NCBI GenBank assembly: GCA_963714145.1
Contig: OY970235.1
Span: 2,356,001-2,420,000 of the forward strand
Reading direction: 5' to 3'
From: JBBWZH01 sp035544115
GTDB taxonomy: Bacteria; Actinomycetota; Actinomycetes; Mycobacteriales; CADCTP01
DNA: 64,000 bases
In this document: positions 52,714 through 61,992 of the stretch, piece after piece
Position numbering within the stretch: position 1 is the first letter of the stretch
Layout: every line of letters starts with the position of its first letter
Made by a program: the position numbers and the translations under genes
The notes under the pieces: model-generated
What the model was told of the DNA's origin: nothing
The model's input: the letters and a program-made list of their open reading frames with translations, nothing else
Database searches by the model: none

Positions 52714-53227
52714 GTCTGCCCTTCACGACCCTGCGCAGGACGCCGTCCGAATGACGCGGCCACACACCCGCAACGACCGCTACGGCGGCGCCAGAGCAGG
52801 TGCTCGACCGGCACCGGCATCGTGGGAGCGACCCTCGCTCGACCCTGAAGCGACCTTGGTGACCTTCCGTAGGGATCTATTTACTCTACGTACGCGTCTT
52901 GGTCACGTCTACGACAGGAATGACGCATCTACCCGCCAGGCCAGCTCGGGACCGCTTGATCGTCCCGACCGGTGGTCCGTGCCGGCCAACCCCCCCGGTA
53001 TCCGGAAAGTCCCCGGAACCGCTCCCTGGCGCGGCTTCGTCCACTTGGCCGTGTCGTCGTTTCGGCGCCGGCAGCTACCCGGCGACGTACCGGATCGACG
53101 CTCCCGAACTACGCGGACCCGGCCGCCGTGTGCACCCACCAGGAAGCACGGTCACCCCCTGGTCCGACCAGCGGATAGGCTGACCGGCCCGTAGACTCGC
53201 CGTGCTCACCGAGGCGCGGAGGATGGC
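52714..53227. promoter_or_regulatory. 514-bp divergent promoter region, kinase/marR
   Basis: I see no gene here. The most AT-rich DNA is at about 52855-52905 (GGGATCTATTTACTCTACGTACG). It is bracketed by the inverted half-sites GGTGACC and GGTCAC about 40 bases apart and holds a smaller CGTAG...CTACG pair. This is a plausible control site for one or both genes. Confidence 0.5.
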
Positions 53228-53671
53228 ATGGGTGACGAGCGCCTCCTGCGGCTGTTCAGCCAGGCCGGCATGACAATGCGTGCGGTGCAGGCGGTGATCC
53301 TCCAGCAGCACGGGATCTACCTGGGCCAGGAGGGCCTGCTCGCGGTGCTGTGGGCCAGCGACGGGCAGACCCCGGGCGAGCTGGCCGCGCGGCTGGAAGT
53401 CAGCGTGCCGACCGTGGTCCGGATGGCCAAGCAGATGGAGGCCGGCGGTCTGCTGGTCCGCCGCCGGGACGGCCGGGTCGTCCGGCTCTACCTCACCCCG
53501 CGGGCGAAACGGCTGGAGCAGCCGCTCAAGGCCGATCTCGCCGTGCTCGCCGAGCAGGCCGTGGCCGGCCTCACCGCCGCCGAACACGACGTGCTGGAGC
53601 GCGCGCTGACCAGCGTCGTCGACCGGATGCAGGCGATGCTGGAGCAGCACGCCGAGTCGGGTCTGGGCTGA
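53228..53671 (+). CDS. MarR-family transcriptional regulator
   Basis: This 147-aa winged helix protein has GQTPGELAARLEVSVPTVVRMAKQMEAGGLLVRRRDGRVVRLYLTPRAKRL, the DNA-binding domain and wing, with dimerisation helices at both ends (start RLLRLFSQAGMTMRAVQAV). A GGAGG precedes ATG 53228. It probably controls itself or a neighbour. The ligand is unknown. Confidence 0.92.
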   Translation: MGDERLLRLFSQAGMTMRAVQAVILQQHGIYLGQEGLLAVLWASDGQTPGELAARLEVSVPTVVRMAKQMEAGGLLVRRRDGRVVRLYLTPRAKRLEQPLKADLAVLAEQAVAGLTAAEHDVLERALTSVVDRMQAMLEQHAESGLG

Positions 53672-53755
53672 GCCGGCGGTAGGCTGGCGCGGGCCTGGCC
53701 GACCGGCCAGCGCCGGGGCGGCCCAGCGCCGGGCGGGCCCAGCGGGAGGGGTCGG

Positions 53756-54757
53756 GTGCCGGAACTGCGGGCCGACTGCGCCAGCTGTTTCGGGTTGTGC
53801 TGTGTGGTGCCGGCGTTCGCCGCCTCGGCCGACTTCGCGATCACCAAGCCGGCCGGCCGACCCTGCCCCAACCTGGCCGACGACTTCCGCTGCGGCATCC
53901 ACGACCGGCTGGGCGCCAGCGGCTTCCCCGGCTGCACGGTCTACGACTGCTTCGGCGCCGGCCAGCAGGTCTCCCAGGTCACCTTCGGCGGCCGGGACTG
54001 GCGCGGCGGGGGCCCGGCGGCCGAGCGGATGTTCGCGGTCTTCCCGGTCATGCGCCAACTGCACGAACTGCTCCGGCACCTGACCGAGGCGCTGACCCTG
54101 CCGGCCGCCGGTCCCGGGCACGACGACCTGCGGGCCGCGCTGGCCGAGACCACCGCGCTCACCGGGGCCGGACCGGACGAACTGCTCGCGCTAGACCTCG
54201 CCGCGCACCGGCGCGCCGCGGCCGGCCTGCTCACCCGGGCCAGCGAGCTGACCCGGGCCGCTGCCCGGGCGGCGCCCCGGCCCGGTGCCGACCTGACCGA
54301 ACGCCGGGCCGCGGCGGAACCCGAGCCGGGGACGAGCCGAGCTGCCGGCCGGCGGGCCGCGGGCCGGGTCTCCAGCGGGCCGGCCGGGACCGGCGGCCGG
54401 GCCGCGATGCTGGAGCGGCCCGGTGCGGACCTGATCGGCGCCCGGTTGCGCAACGCGGACCTGTATGGCGCGAACCTGCGCGGCGCGCTGCTGATCGGGG
54501 CCGACCTGACCGGCGCCGACCTCCGGGTGGCCGACCTGCTGGGCGCCGACCTGCGCGCCGCGAACCTGGCCGGGGCCGACCTCACCGGCAGCCTGTTCCT
54601 CACCCAGCCGCAGCTGACCGCCGCCGCCGGCGACGCCGGCACGAGGATCCCGGCCACCCTGGACCGCCCCGCGCACTGGACCGAGCCACCCCGCACCGTC
54701 GGCCGCCGGCGCACAACCGGCACCGGCACTGCCAGACCGCGGCCGCGGCGGCGGTAG
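53756..54757 (+). CDS. Pentapeptide-repeat protein with Cys-rich N-terminus
   Basis: This 333-aa protein starts at GTG 53756 with GGGAGGGG upstream. Residues 1-70 are Cys-rich (CASCFGLCCV...CPNLADDFRCGIHD...CTVYDCFG), a possible metal-binding module. The middle is alpha-helical. Residues about 230-285 form ten or so pentapeptide repeats (ADLIGARLRNADLYGANLRGALLIGADLTGADL), a right-handed beta-helix. The C-terminal 45 residues are Arg-rich. The helix is too short for a typical gyrase-protecting protein. It follows marR on the same strand. Confidence 0.88.
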   Translation: MPELRADCASCFGLCCVVPAFAASADFAITKPAGRPCPNLADDFRCGIHDRLGASGFPGCTVYDCFGAGQQVSQVTFGGRDWRGGGPAAERMFAVFPVMRQLHELLRHLTEALTLPAAGPGHDDLRAALAETTALTGAGPDELLALDLAAHRRAAAGLLTRASELTRAAARAAPRPGADLTERRAAAEPEPGTSRAAGRRAAGRVSSGPAGTGGRAAMLERPGADLIGARLRNADLYGANLRGALLIGADLTGADLRVADLLGADLRAANLAGADLTGSLFLTQPQLTAAAGDAGTRIPATLDRPAHWTEPPRTVGRRRTTGTGTARPRPRRR

Positions 54758-54769
54758 CTCAGGCAGTCA

Positions 54770-54897
54770 GCGTTGTTCGGCCTTGGTGACGTCGCCGGCA
54801 GACCAGCTTCGCGGCGGACGCGTCCAGCACCGGCTGGACGGCGGCGTGCACCTGGTGGACCAGCGGACCCGGCCAGCGCCGGCGCCAGGGTGGGCAG
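54770..54897 (-). pseudogene. Degenerate copy of the tautomerase 3' end
   Basis: This segment repeats the end of the next gene: CAGCGTTGTTCGGCCTTGG, GACGTCGCCG, and TGGACGGCGGCGTGCACC. About 40 internal bases are lost, so the frame for VHQVHAAVQPVLD does not meet the frame for AGDVTKAEQR. It is a direct tandem duplication followed by decay. Confidence 0.85.
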
Positions 54898-55086
54898 TCA
54901 GCGTTGTTCGGCCTTGGTGACGTCGCCGACCGCCCAGTGCTCGGGCGGCACTTCGCGGACGATCACCCGGATGTTCTCGGCGGGCGGGTCCAGCACGGCC
55001 TGGACGGCGGCGTGCACCTGGTGGATCAGCTCGCGGATCGTCTCCGGCGGGCGGCCGGCGATGAGGTTGATCTCCACCAGCGGCAT
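54898..55086 (-). CDS. 4-oxalocrotonate tautomerase-family protein
   Basis: This 62-aa protein has the catalytic N-terminal Pro after Met (MPLVEINLIAGRPPETIRELIHQVHAAVQ...), and Arg in VIVREVPPEHWAVGD. Family enzymes tautomerise or dehalogenate small acids as hexamers. The active-site Pro2 and the Arg expected around position 40 are present, so it should be functional. No aromatic degradation genes are nearby. Confidence 0.9.
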   Translation of the reverse strand: MPLVEINLIAGRPPETIRELIHQVHAAVQAVLDPPAENIRVIVREVPPEHWAVGDVTKAEQR

Positions 55087-55368
55087 GTGGACCTCCGGTC
55101 ACTCGCCTGCGGATACCCGCCCACCGTACGGCGAACAGCGGGTGGCCGCGCGCGCCACGACTTGTCGCGTCCGCCCCGGGGGCTGCCGTCGACCGCCCGT
55201 TTCGACAGCGGCGGCCCAGCCGGGATCGAGCCGATCGGATCGAGCTCGGGCGGGTCATCGAGGTTATCGAGCTCCGATATCGATACGGTGACTTGGCACC
55301 GGCACCAGGACAGCCGCAGTGAGTCCACTGTGTCTATCCACTTCGGACCTGCACGGATAGGAGGGATT

Positions 55369-55734
55369 GTGACCAGCGTCGCGCCGATCGAACCCGGGCC
55401 CGACTGGGCCGGCCGGGAACTGGCCCGCCGGGTCGGGCGGCCGGAGAACGTCCTCGGTTCGCGGCATGCCCCGCTGAACCGGTTCGCCGCCGGGCTCCGC
55501 CGGCTGCGCGCGACGGCCGGCAACCCCGGCTACCGGGAGCTCTCCCGCCGGGCGGACTACTCGGCGACCACGCTGTCGCAGGCCGCGTCCGGCGCCCGGC
55601 TGCCGAGCCTGGCGGTCACCCTCGCGTTCGTCCGCGCCTGCGGCGGGGACGAGACGCTGTGGGCGGCGCGCTGGCTGCAGGTCGCCCGCGAGTCCATGCG
55701 GCTGCCCGCGACGCCCCGCCGCCCGGTCGCCTGA
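55369..55734 (+). CDS. Small XRE-type helix-turn-helix protein
   Basis: This 121-aa protein starts at GTG 55369 with GGAGG five to six bases upstream. It has FAAGLRRLRATAGNPGYRELSRRADYSATTLSQAASGARLPSLAVTLAFVRACGG, the helix-turn-helix seen at the N-terminus of large NB-ARC or WD40 regulators in actinomycetes. Here the rest is missing: the frame ends about 25 residues later. It may be a genuine small regulator or the remnant of a longer gene. The leader has GATATCGATACGG and CACTGTGTC. Confidence 0.8.
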   Translation: MTSVAPIEPGPDWAGRELARRVGRPENVLGSRHAPLNRFAAGLRRLRATAGNPGYRELSRRADYSATTLSQAASGARLPSLAVTLAFVRACGGDETLWAARWLQVARESMRLPATPRRPVA

Positions 55735-55760
55735 CCCGCCGGCGCTCGCCCCCGCGGGGG

Positions 55761-55900
55761 CCGCCGGCCAGCCCGGCCAGCCGCCGGCCAGCCCGGACGA
55801 CCGCTGGTCAGCGCGGACACCCGCCGGCCAGGCCGGACAGCCGCCGGCCACCCCGGACAGCCGCCGGCCAGCCTGGGCAGCCGCCGGCCAGCGCGGACGG
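55761..55900. repeat. Seven exact-period 20-bp tandem repeats
   Basis: The unit CCGCCGGCCAGCCCGGACAG repeats at 55761, 55781, 55801, 55821, 55841, 55861 and 55881 with up to four changes per copy. It fills the spacer between the XRE gene and the ureohydrolase gene, ending about 45 bases before the latter's start. Confidence 0.92.
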
Positions 55901-55944
55901 CTGGCGGGGGGTGCCGGTCGCGGCGGCTGTGGGAAGGTGGCCGC

Positions 55945-56979
55945 ATGGCGTACCTGGGGCCGATGTTCGGGCCGGATGTCACCTTCCTCGGCGTGCCGCG
56001 CTGCGACCTGGACGACCGGGCCGCGCTGGATGCGGCGGACGCGGTGGTGCTCGGTGCGCCGTACGACGCCGGTGCCTCGTACCGGGGCGGGGCCCGGTTC
56101 GGGCCGCAGGCGATCCGGATGACCGACTACCTGTCCCACAACGCGTCCCGGCCGCACCTGGCGCTGCGGGTCGACCCGCTCGCCGACCTGACCGTGCTGG
56201 ACGCGGGCGACGTGCTGATGCCGGCGGTCGAGGGCCGGCTGCCGCTGGACCGGTTGGAGGCCGCGGTGCAGGCGGTGGCCGAGGCCGGCGCGGTCCCGGT
56301 GATCCTCGGCGGTGACCACACGATCACCTGGCCGGACGTGACCGGCGTGGCCCGCGCGGTCGGCTGGGGCCGGGTGTCGGTGCTGCACTTCGACGCGCAC
56401 GCCGACACCGGCGAGTTCCAGTTCGGCTCGCTGATCGGGCACGGGCTGCCGATGCGCCGGCTGATCGAGTCCGGCGCCTGCCGGGGCGACCGGTTCCTCC
56501 AGCTCGGCCTGCGCGGCTACTGGCCGGGGCCGGCCACCCTGGGCTGGATGGCCGAGCAGCGGATGCGCTCGTACGAGATGCATGAGATCGTCACCCGCGG
56601 CCTGACCGAGTGCCTGGCCGAGGCGTTCGAGATCGCCACCGACGGCTGCGACGGCGTGTTCCTGTCGGTCGACATCGACGTCACCGATCCCGGTTCGGCG
56701 CCGGGCACCGGCACCCCCGAGCCGGGCGGCTTCTCGCCCCGCGAACTGCTCGACACGATCCGCCGGATCGCGATCGAACTGCCGATCGTCGGCATGGACA
56801 TCGTCGAGGTCTCGCCGCCCTACGACAGCGCCGACGTGACCGCCATGCTCGCCAACCGGGTCGTTCTGGAGATGCTGTCCGGCCTCGCCTACCGCCGCGC
56901 CGGCGGCACCTGGAAGACCATCCCGGCCACCCTGCTGGAGAACCGGCCCGCCGTCCCCGGCCCGACCGCGGAGAGTTGA
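55945..56979 (+). CDS. speB: Ureohydrolase (agmatinase/guanidino-acid hydrolase type)
   Basis: This 344-aa manganese or nickel enzyme has the ureohydrolase metal motifs ILGGDHTITWP, HFDAHADTGEF and SVDIDVTDPGSAPGTGTPEPGG. EVSPPYDSADVTAMLANRVVLEML follows. It could hydrolyse agmatine, guanidinobutyrate or guanidine; the guanidinohydrolase substrate cannot be settled from sequence. SpeB is the default symbol. The neighbours (SDR, alpha/beta hydrolase) do not settle the substrate. Confidence 0.88.
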   Translation: MAYLGPMFGPDVTFLGVPRCDLDDRAALDAADAVVLGAPYDAGASYRGGARFGPQAIRMTDYLSHNASRPHLALRVDPLADLTVLDAGDVLMPAVEGRLPLDRLEAAVQAVAEAGAVPVILGGDHTITWPDVTGVARAVGWGRVSVLHFDAHADTGEFQFGSLIGHGLPMRRLIESGACRGDRFLQLGLRGYWPGPATLGWMAEQRMRSYEMHEIVTRGLTECLAEAFEIATDGCDGVFLSVDIDVTDPGSAPGTGTPEPGGFSPRELLDTIRRIAIELPIVGMDIVEVSPPYDSADVTAMLANRVVLEMLSGLAYRRAGGTWKTIPATLLENRPAVPGPTAES

Positions 56980-57089
56980 CCGCCCGGCCGCAGCTGATGG
57001 CCGCACCGGCGTCAATCGGTTGACCCACGCGGTCCGGGCCCCGGACGGCTAGGTTCAGTGGCGGAGATCGTCGAGCGGATGGGGGCGGA

Positions 57090-57869
57090 ATGGAGCTGGG
57101 CCTGCAGGGGCGGGTGGCCGTGGTCACCGGGGCCAGCCGGGGCATCGGGCTCGCGGTCGTCCGCGGTCTGCTGGCCGAGGGTGCGCAGGTCGTCGCCGGC
57201 GCCCGCAAGACCTCGGCGGAGCTGGCCGAGCTCGCCGAGACCGGGCAGCTGCGGGTGGTCGAGGTCGACCTGGCCGAGCCGGCCGGGCCGGGCCGGCTGG
57301 TCGGCAGCGCCGGCGAGCGGGTCGACATCCTGGTCAACAACGTCGGCTCCGCGCCGGCCCGGACCGGGGGCTTCCTCGCGGTCACCGACGAGCAGTGGGT
57401 GGCGACGCTGAACCTGAACCTGCTGCCGGCGGTGCGGGCGACCCGCAGCGTGCTGCCGCTGATGCTGGCCGCCGGCCGCGGCGCGATCGTGAACATCAGC
57501 TCGGTCAACGCCGTGCTGCCGGACCCGGCGGTGATCGACTACTCCGCCGCCAAGGCCGCGCTGGCCAACTTCTCCAAGGCACTGTCCAAAGAGGTCGGCG
57601 CGAAGGGCGTCCGGGTCAACACGGTCAGCCCCGGCCCGGTCTCGACCGCGCTCTGGCTGGGCGCCGGCGGGGTCGCCGACACCGTCGCGCACGCCACCGG
57701 CCGCACGCCGGAGGAGATCGTGAACCAGGCCGCGCACGAATCCGTCACCGGCCGGTTCACCCGGCCGGAGGAGGTCGCCGACCTGGTGCTGCTGCTGGCC
57801 AGCGACCGCTCCGCCAACGTCACCGGCGCCGACATCACCGTCGACGGCGGCCTGATCCCGACCTGGTAA
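57090..57869 (+). CDS. Short-chain dehydrogenase/reductase
   Basis: This 259-aa classical SDR has a cofactor loop TGASRGIG, NNVGSAP, and the Ser/Tyr/Lys triad in NISSVNAVLPDPAVIDYSAAK. GADITVDGGLIPTW ends the protein. The cofactor is probably NADP(H) or NAD. The gene may be co-transcribed with the following hydrolase, 41 bases downstream. The substrate is unknown. Confidence 0.93.
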   Translation: MELGLQGRVAVVTGASRGIGLAVVRGLLAEGAQVVAGARKTSAELAELAETGQLRVVEVDLAEPAGPGRLVGSAGERVDILVNNVGSAPARTGGFLAVTDEQWVATLNLNLLPAVRATRSVLPLMLAAGRGAIVNISSVNAVLPDPAVIDYSAAKAALANFSKALSKEVGAKGVRVNTVSPGPVSTALWLGAGGVADTVAHATGRTPEEIVNQAAHESVTGRFTRPEEVADLVLLLASDRSANVTGADITVDGGLIPTW

Positions 57870-57910
57870 CCGCCCCGGCACAATCCATCTCTCCTGAAAC
57901 GGCCAGCCTC

Positions 57911-58711
57911 ATGACCACCCCCGCAACCCCCGTCGTCTTCATCCACGGCCTCTGGCTGCACGCCAGCTCCTGGGCACCCTGGGTCGACCTGTTCGCCAGC
58001 GCCGGCTACGCCCCGATCGCGCCGGGCTGGCCGGGCATCCCGGACACGGTGGACACCGCCCGGGCCAACCCCGACTCGATCGCCGACCATGGCATCGACG
58101 ATGTGACCAAGCACTACGCGGCGATCATCGAGGGGCTGCCGCAGCCACCGATCCTGATCGGGCACTCGTTCGGCGGCATGATCGCGGAGAAGCTGCTCGG
58201 CGAGAACCGCGGCGCGGCCGCGATCGCCATCGACGCCGCGCAGATCAAGGGCGTGCTGCCGCTGCCGCTGTCCTCGCTGCGGGCCACCCTGCCGGTGTTC
58301 AAGAACCCGGCGAACAAGCACCACGCCGTCTCGCTGACCGCCGAGCAGTTCCGGTACAGCTTCGGCAACGCGGTCAGCCCGGAGGAGTCCGACGAGCTGT
58401 TCGACCGGTGGACGATCCCGGCGCCCGGCAAGCCGCTGTTCGAGGCCGCCGCGGCGAACTTCTCGCCGCACTCGCCGGCCAAGGTCAACACCGACAACGC
58501 CGACCGCGGCCCGCTGCTGCTGATCATGGGCGGCCAGGACCACACCGTTCCGGAGGCGATCACCAAGTCCACCCTCAAGCAGTACCGGCACTCCGACGCG
58601 GTGACCGAGCTGCTCGAGTTCGCCGACCGCGGCCACTCGCTCACCATCGACAGCGGCTGGCGCGGCGTCGCCGACGGCTGCCTGGCCTGGCTGAAGAAGC
58701 AGTCGCTGTAG
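57911..58711 (+). CDS. Alpha/beta hydrolase
   Basis: This 266-aa protein has a nucleophile elbow GHSFGG, an oxyanion region FIHGLWLHASSW near the start, a late Asp in IMGGQDHTVPE and the catalytic His in RGHSLTIDSGW. It is probably an esterase or C-C bond hydrolase. ATG 57911 is used. A terminator follows at 58720. Confidence 0.93.
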   Translation: MTTPATPVVFIHGLWLHASSWAPWVDLFASAGYAPIAPGWPGIPDTVDTARANPDSIADHGIDDVTKHYAAIIEGLPQPPILIGHSFGGMIAEKLLGENRGAAAIAIDAAQIKGVLPLPLSSLRATLPVFKNPANKHHAVSLTAEQFRYSFGNAVSPEESDELFDRWTIPAPGKPLFEAAAANFSPHSPAKVNTDNADRGPLLLIMGGQDHTVPEAITKSTLKQYRHSDAVTELLEFADRGHSLTIDSGWRGVADGCLAWLKKQSL

Positions 58712-58719
58712 GCCATCGC

Positions 58720-58749
58720 GCCCGGGCTGGCCGGACGGCCAGCCCGGGC
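58720..58749 (+). terminator. Hairpin terminator
   Basis: A 13-bp perfect stem (GCCCGGGCTGGCC / GGCCAGCCCGGGC) with a 4-base loop lies eight bases after the hydrolase stop. Confidence 0.85.
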
Positions 58750-59048
58750 GGGCTCAGCCGGCCTGACTGAGTCGGCCGGCCCCGGCCGGTGCCGCCGCGG
58801 GGCTCAGCTGGGCCTGCACATGCGCCTACACCACCTGCCGGGCGGCGTACTGGTCCGGCGTCTCGCAGCACTGCCGCGGCACCGCCAGCTCGAACGGGCG
58901 GACGCTAAAGCCGGTCGGCAATCGCCCGGTCACCGGCCGGTGACCTGGCCATGAACACCGAACACCCGTTCCGGCCGTAGGCTCGCCGGGTGGACGGCGC
59001 GGTGCGGCGACGACCCGGCCGGCCCGGGCCGGCCGCCGGGGTGGCCGG
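58750..59048. other. Spacer upstream of the LuxR-type regulator
   Basis: I see no gene. AT-containing DNA at about 58950-58975 (ACCTGGCCATGAACACCGAACACC) may hold the promoter of the LAL regulator. Confidence 0.4.
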
Positions 59049-61946
59049 GTGACCCGGCCCGGTCCCCGTCCGCCCGCGCCCGGGCCGGGCGAGCTGGTCG
59101 GCCGGGACGATTCGGTGGCCGCGCTGGCCGCGCTGGTGCGGGCGGTGGCCCGCGGCCGCGGCGGTGCCGCCTGGGTGGTCGGCGAGCCGGGTATCGGCAA
59201 GTCCGCGCTGCTGGCCGCCGGCCTCGATGCCGCCGAAGGGCTCGGCTGCCGGGTCTTCCGGGCCGCGGCGGACGAGCTGGGCCAGCGTTTCCCGCTGCGG
59301 CTGCTGCTGGACTGCCTGCAGGTGCTGCCGGGCGCCGCCGACCAGCCCCGGCAGGAGATCCTCGCGCTGCAGCGGGCCGGCGGCCCGGCCGGCGCGGCCA
59401 CCACCGCCGACCCGGTGCCGGCCATCGTGGACCGGCTGCTGGAGCTCGTCGACCGGCTCTGCGCCGAGGCCCCGGTCGTCCTCGTCCTGGACGACCTGCA
59501 GTGGGCCGACCCGGACAGCCTGCTGGTCTGGGGCCGGCTCGGCCGGCTGCTCAAGCAGCTGCCGCTGCTGCTGGCCGCCGCGTACCGGCCGGTGCCGCGG
59601 CGGCCGGAGCTGATCCAGCTGCGCCGGCAGGCCGCCGCGGCGGACGCGGTGGTGCTCGAGCTGGCCCCACTGCCGCCGGACTCGGTCGCGGCCATGGTCG
59701 GCGACCTGCTCGGCGCCGGCGCGATCGGGCCGCGGCTGCGGCAGGCCGTGCAGCGCGCCGCCGGCAACCCGCTCTACGTCCGCGAGATGGTGGACGCGCT
59801 GACCCGGGAGGGCCGGGTCGTTGCCGGCGGCGGCAGCGCCGACCTGGCGGCCAACCCGGCGACGCAGCGGGTCGAGCCGGTCGGCGTGCCGATCTCGCTG
59901 TCGGACGCGATCTCCGACCGGCTCGGCTTCCTGTCCGACCAGGCGCTCAGCGTGCTGCGCGCGGCGGCCCTGCTCGGCACCGAGTTCTCGGTCACCGACC
60001 TGGCCGTGCTGCTGGACCGGCGGGTGGCCGAGCTGGCGCCGGTGATCGAGGAGGCCGCCGCGGCCGGGGTGCTGGTCGAGTCCGGGGTGCGGCTGGCGTT
60101 CCGGCACGCGCTGATCCGCGAGGTGCTGTCGGACCGGACGCCGGCCGCGCTGCGGCTGGCGCTGCACTGGCAGGCGGCCCGGACGCTGGCCACCGCCGGC
60201 GCCACCGCCGAGCGGGTCGCGCAGCACCTGCTGGCCGCGCTGCCGGCGACCGCGGACGCCGACGCGGGCGGGGTGGACGGCTGGGTGCTGGACTGGCTGT
60301 CCGGCCCGGGCCAGGTGCTCGGCAGCCGCAGCCCGCAGGTGGCCGCCGAGCTGATCAGCCGGACGCTGGCGCAGGCCGCGCCGGAGGAACCGCGGCGGGA
60401 GGAGCTGCAGGCCACGCTCGCCGGCCTGCTGGTGCTGACCGGCAGCCGGGAGGAGGCGATCCGGCTGGCCGAGCGGGTCCGGGCCAGCACCCGCGACCCG
60501 GCCCGGTCGGCCGAGCTGACCTGGACGCTGGCCTGGGGCCTGATCAACCTGCAGCGGTACGACGAGGCCGGCGTCGCGGTCGCCGCCGCGCTGCGCGAAC
60601 CGGGCGCCGGCCCGATCTGGACCGCCCGGCTCGACGCGCTGCGCCGCACCGTCGACGTCACCCGGTCCGTGTACGACACGCCGGCCGCGCGGGCCACCCT
60701 GGCCGCGGCCGAGGCGGCCGGCGACCTGATGGCGGTGGCGCTGGCCAGCAACGCGCTGTGCGCGATGCTGGCGTACGCGGAGCTGCCGATCGAAGCGCTG
60801 GCGGTGATCGAGCGCGGGCTGGCCCGGTTCGGCGACGGGCCGGAGGCCGCCGACCTGCGGCTGCTCATGCTGCACAACCGGATGGCCCTGCTCGGCTCGC
60901 TGGACCGGGTGGCCGAGGCCGACGCCGCCGCCCGCGAGCTGCTGACCATGGCCGAGCGGACCGGCGGCCAGCACCGGCTGGCCGGCAGCCGCGGCGGCGT
61001 GGCCGAGCACTACTACCAGGCCGGCCGCTGGGACGACGCGCTCACCGTGCTGGACAGCACGGTCGACGGCGACGTCCCGGCGGCTGGCCTCTACCTGCTG
61101 ATGCGGGACGGGTTGCAGGCGCTGATCGCGGCCCGCCGGGACGACTGGCCCACCGCCGAGGCCCGGCTCGCGGCGGCGGCCGACCTGCCGCTGTCACCGG
61201 GCAGCAGCGCCACCAGCCACGCGCAGTACCTGCTGCTGGCGCGGGCGTTCCAGGCCGAGCGCACCGGCCGGCCGGAGCAGGCGCTGGCCGTGCTCGCCCC
61301 GCTGCTGGACCCGGGCATCTACGCGGAGCTGGCCGACCGCCGGCTCTGGCTGCCGGACGTGGTGCGGCTGGCGCTCGCGACCGGCCAGGTCGAGATCGCC
61401 CGGGTCGCCGCCGCGGCGGCCGGCAGCGACGCGGCAGCGGTGCCCGCGGCGCCGAGCCGGGGCGCCGCCGCGGAACACTGCCGGGCGCTGCTGGCCGCCG
61501 ATCCCGCCGCGCTGCTCGCTACCGCCGGCGCCTACCAGGGCCTGGGCCGGGTGGCCGAGCGGGCGCAGGTGCTGGAGGACGCGGCGGTGCTGCTGGCCGC
61601 CGCCGGGGACGTGGCCGCGGCCCGCGCGCCGTACGCCGACGCGGTCGAGGTGTACGGCTCGCTCGGCGCCGAGTGGAACATCCTGCGGATGGAGGGCCGG
61701 CTGCGCCCGTACGGGCTGCGCCGGGCCCGGCCGCGGCAGCGCCGGCCGACCACCGGCTGGGCCGCGCTCACCCCGAAGGAACTGGACATCGCCCAGCTGG
61801 TCGCGGACGGCCTGCCGAACCCGGACATCGCCGCCCGGATGTTCCTGTCCCGGCGCACCGTCGAGGTGCACGTCTCGCACATCCTGACCAAGCTCGGCGT
61901 CCGCTCCCGTCTGGAGATCGCCCGAGCCGCCGCCCAGCAGCTGTAG
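59049..61946 (+). CDS. LAL-type (large ATP-binding LuxR) transcriptional regulator
   Basis: This 965-aa protein starts with an AAA/NTPase domain (Walker A GEPGIGKS at 45-52, Walker B PVVLVLDDLQWAD) followed by a long TPR-like helical region. The C-terminus is a LuxR helix-turn-helix (LTPKELDIAQLVADGLPNPDIAARMFLSRRTVEVHVSHILTKLGVRSRLEIA). Such regulators activate secondary metabolism or sugar genes in response to ligands. GTG 59049 follows GGGTGGCCGG. No biosynthetic cluster is in view. It converges with the sigma factor gene. Confidence 0.93.
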   Translation: MTRPGPRPPAPGPGELVGRDDSVAALAALVRAVARGRGGAAWVVGEPGIGKSALLAAGLDAAEGLGCRVFRAAADELGQRFPLRLLLDCLQVLPGAADQPRQEILALQRAGGPAGAATTADPVPAIVDRLLELVDRLCAEAPVVLVLDDLQWADPDSLLVWGRLGRLLKQLPLLLAAAYRPVPRRPELIQLRRQAAAADAVVLELAPLPPDSVAAMVGDLLGAGAIGPRLRQAVQRAAGNPLYVREMVDALTREGRVVAGGGSADLAANPATQRVEPVGVPISLSDAISDRLGFLSDQALSVLRAAALLGTEFSVTDLAVLLDRRVAELAPVIEEAAAAGVLVESGVRLAFRHALIREVLSDRTPAALRLALHWQAARTLATAGATAERVAQHLLAALPATADADAGGVDGWVLDWLSGPGQVLGSRSPQVAAELISRTLAQAAPEEPRREELQATLAGLLVLTGSREEAIRLAERVRASTRDPARSAELTWTLAWGLINLQRYDEAGVAVAAALREPGAGPIWTARLDALRRTVDVTRSVYDTPAARATLAAAEAAGDLMAVALASNALCAMLAYAELPIEALAVIERGLARFGDGPEAADLRLLMLHNRMALLGSLDRVAEADAAARELLTMAERTGGQHRLAGSRGGVAEHYYQAGRWDDALTVLDSTVDGDVPAAGLYLLMRDGLQALIAARRDDWPTAEARLAAAADLPLSPGSSATSHAQYLLLARAFQAERTGRPEQALAVLAPLLDPGIYAELADRRLWLPDVVRLALATGQVEIARVAAAAAGSDAAAVPAAPSRGAAAEHCRALLAADPAALLATAGAYQGLGRVAERAQVLEDAAVLLAAAGDVAAARAPYADAVEVYGSLGAEWNILRMEGRLRPYGLRRARPRQRRPTTGWAALTPKELDIAQLVADGLPNPDIAARMFLSRRTVEVHVSHILTKLGVRSRLEIARAAAQQL

Positions 61947-61992
61947 ACCCCAGCCCAGCGGTCCGAGGCTGATACCGGGGTTGGGCGCTGGC

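Noticed and set aside
52899..53183. Small + strand frames between the kinase and marR
   Set aside because: No ribosome-binding site, no motif, and overlapping frames of equal quality; treated as promoter DNA.
55761..55900. Possible CRISPR array from regular 20-bp repeats
   Set aside because: The units are contiguous with no unique spacers, and no cas genes are present, so it is a minisatellite.
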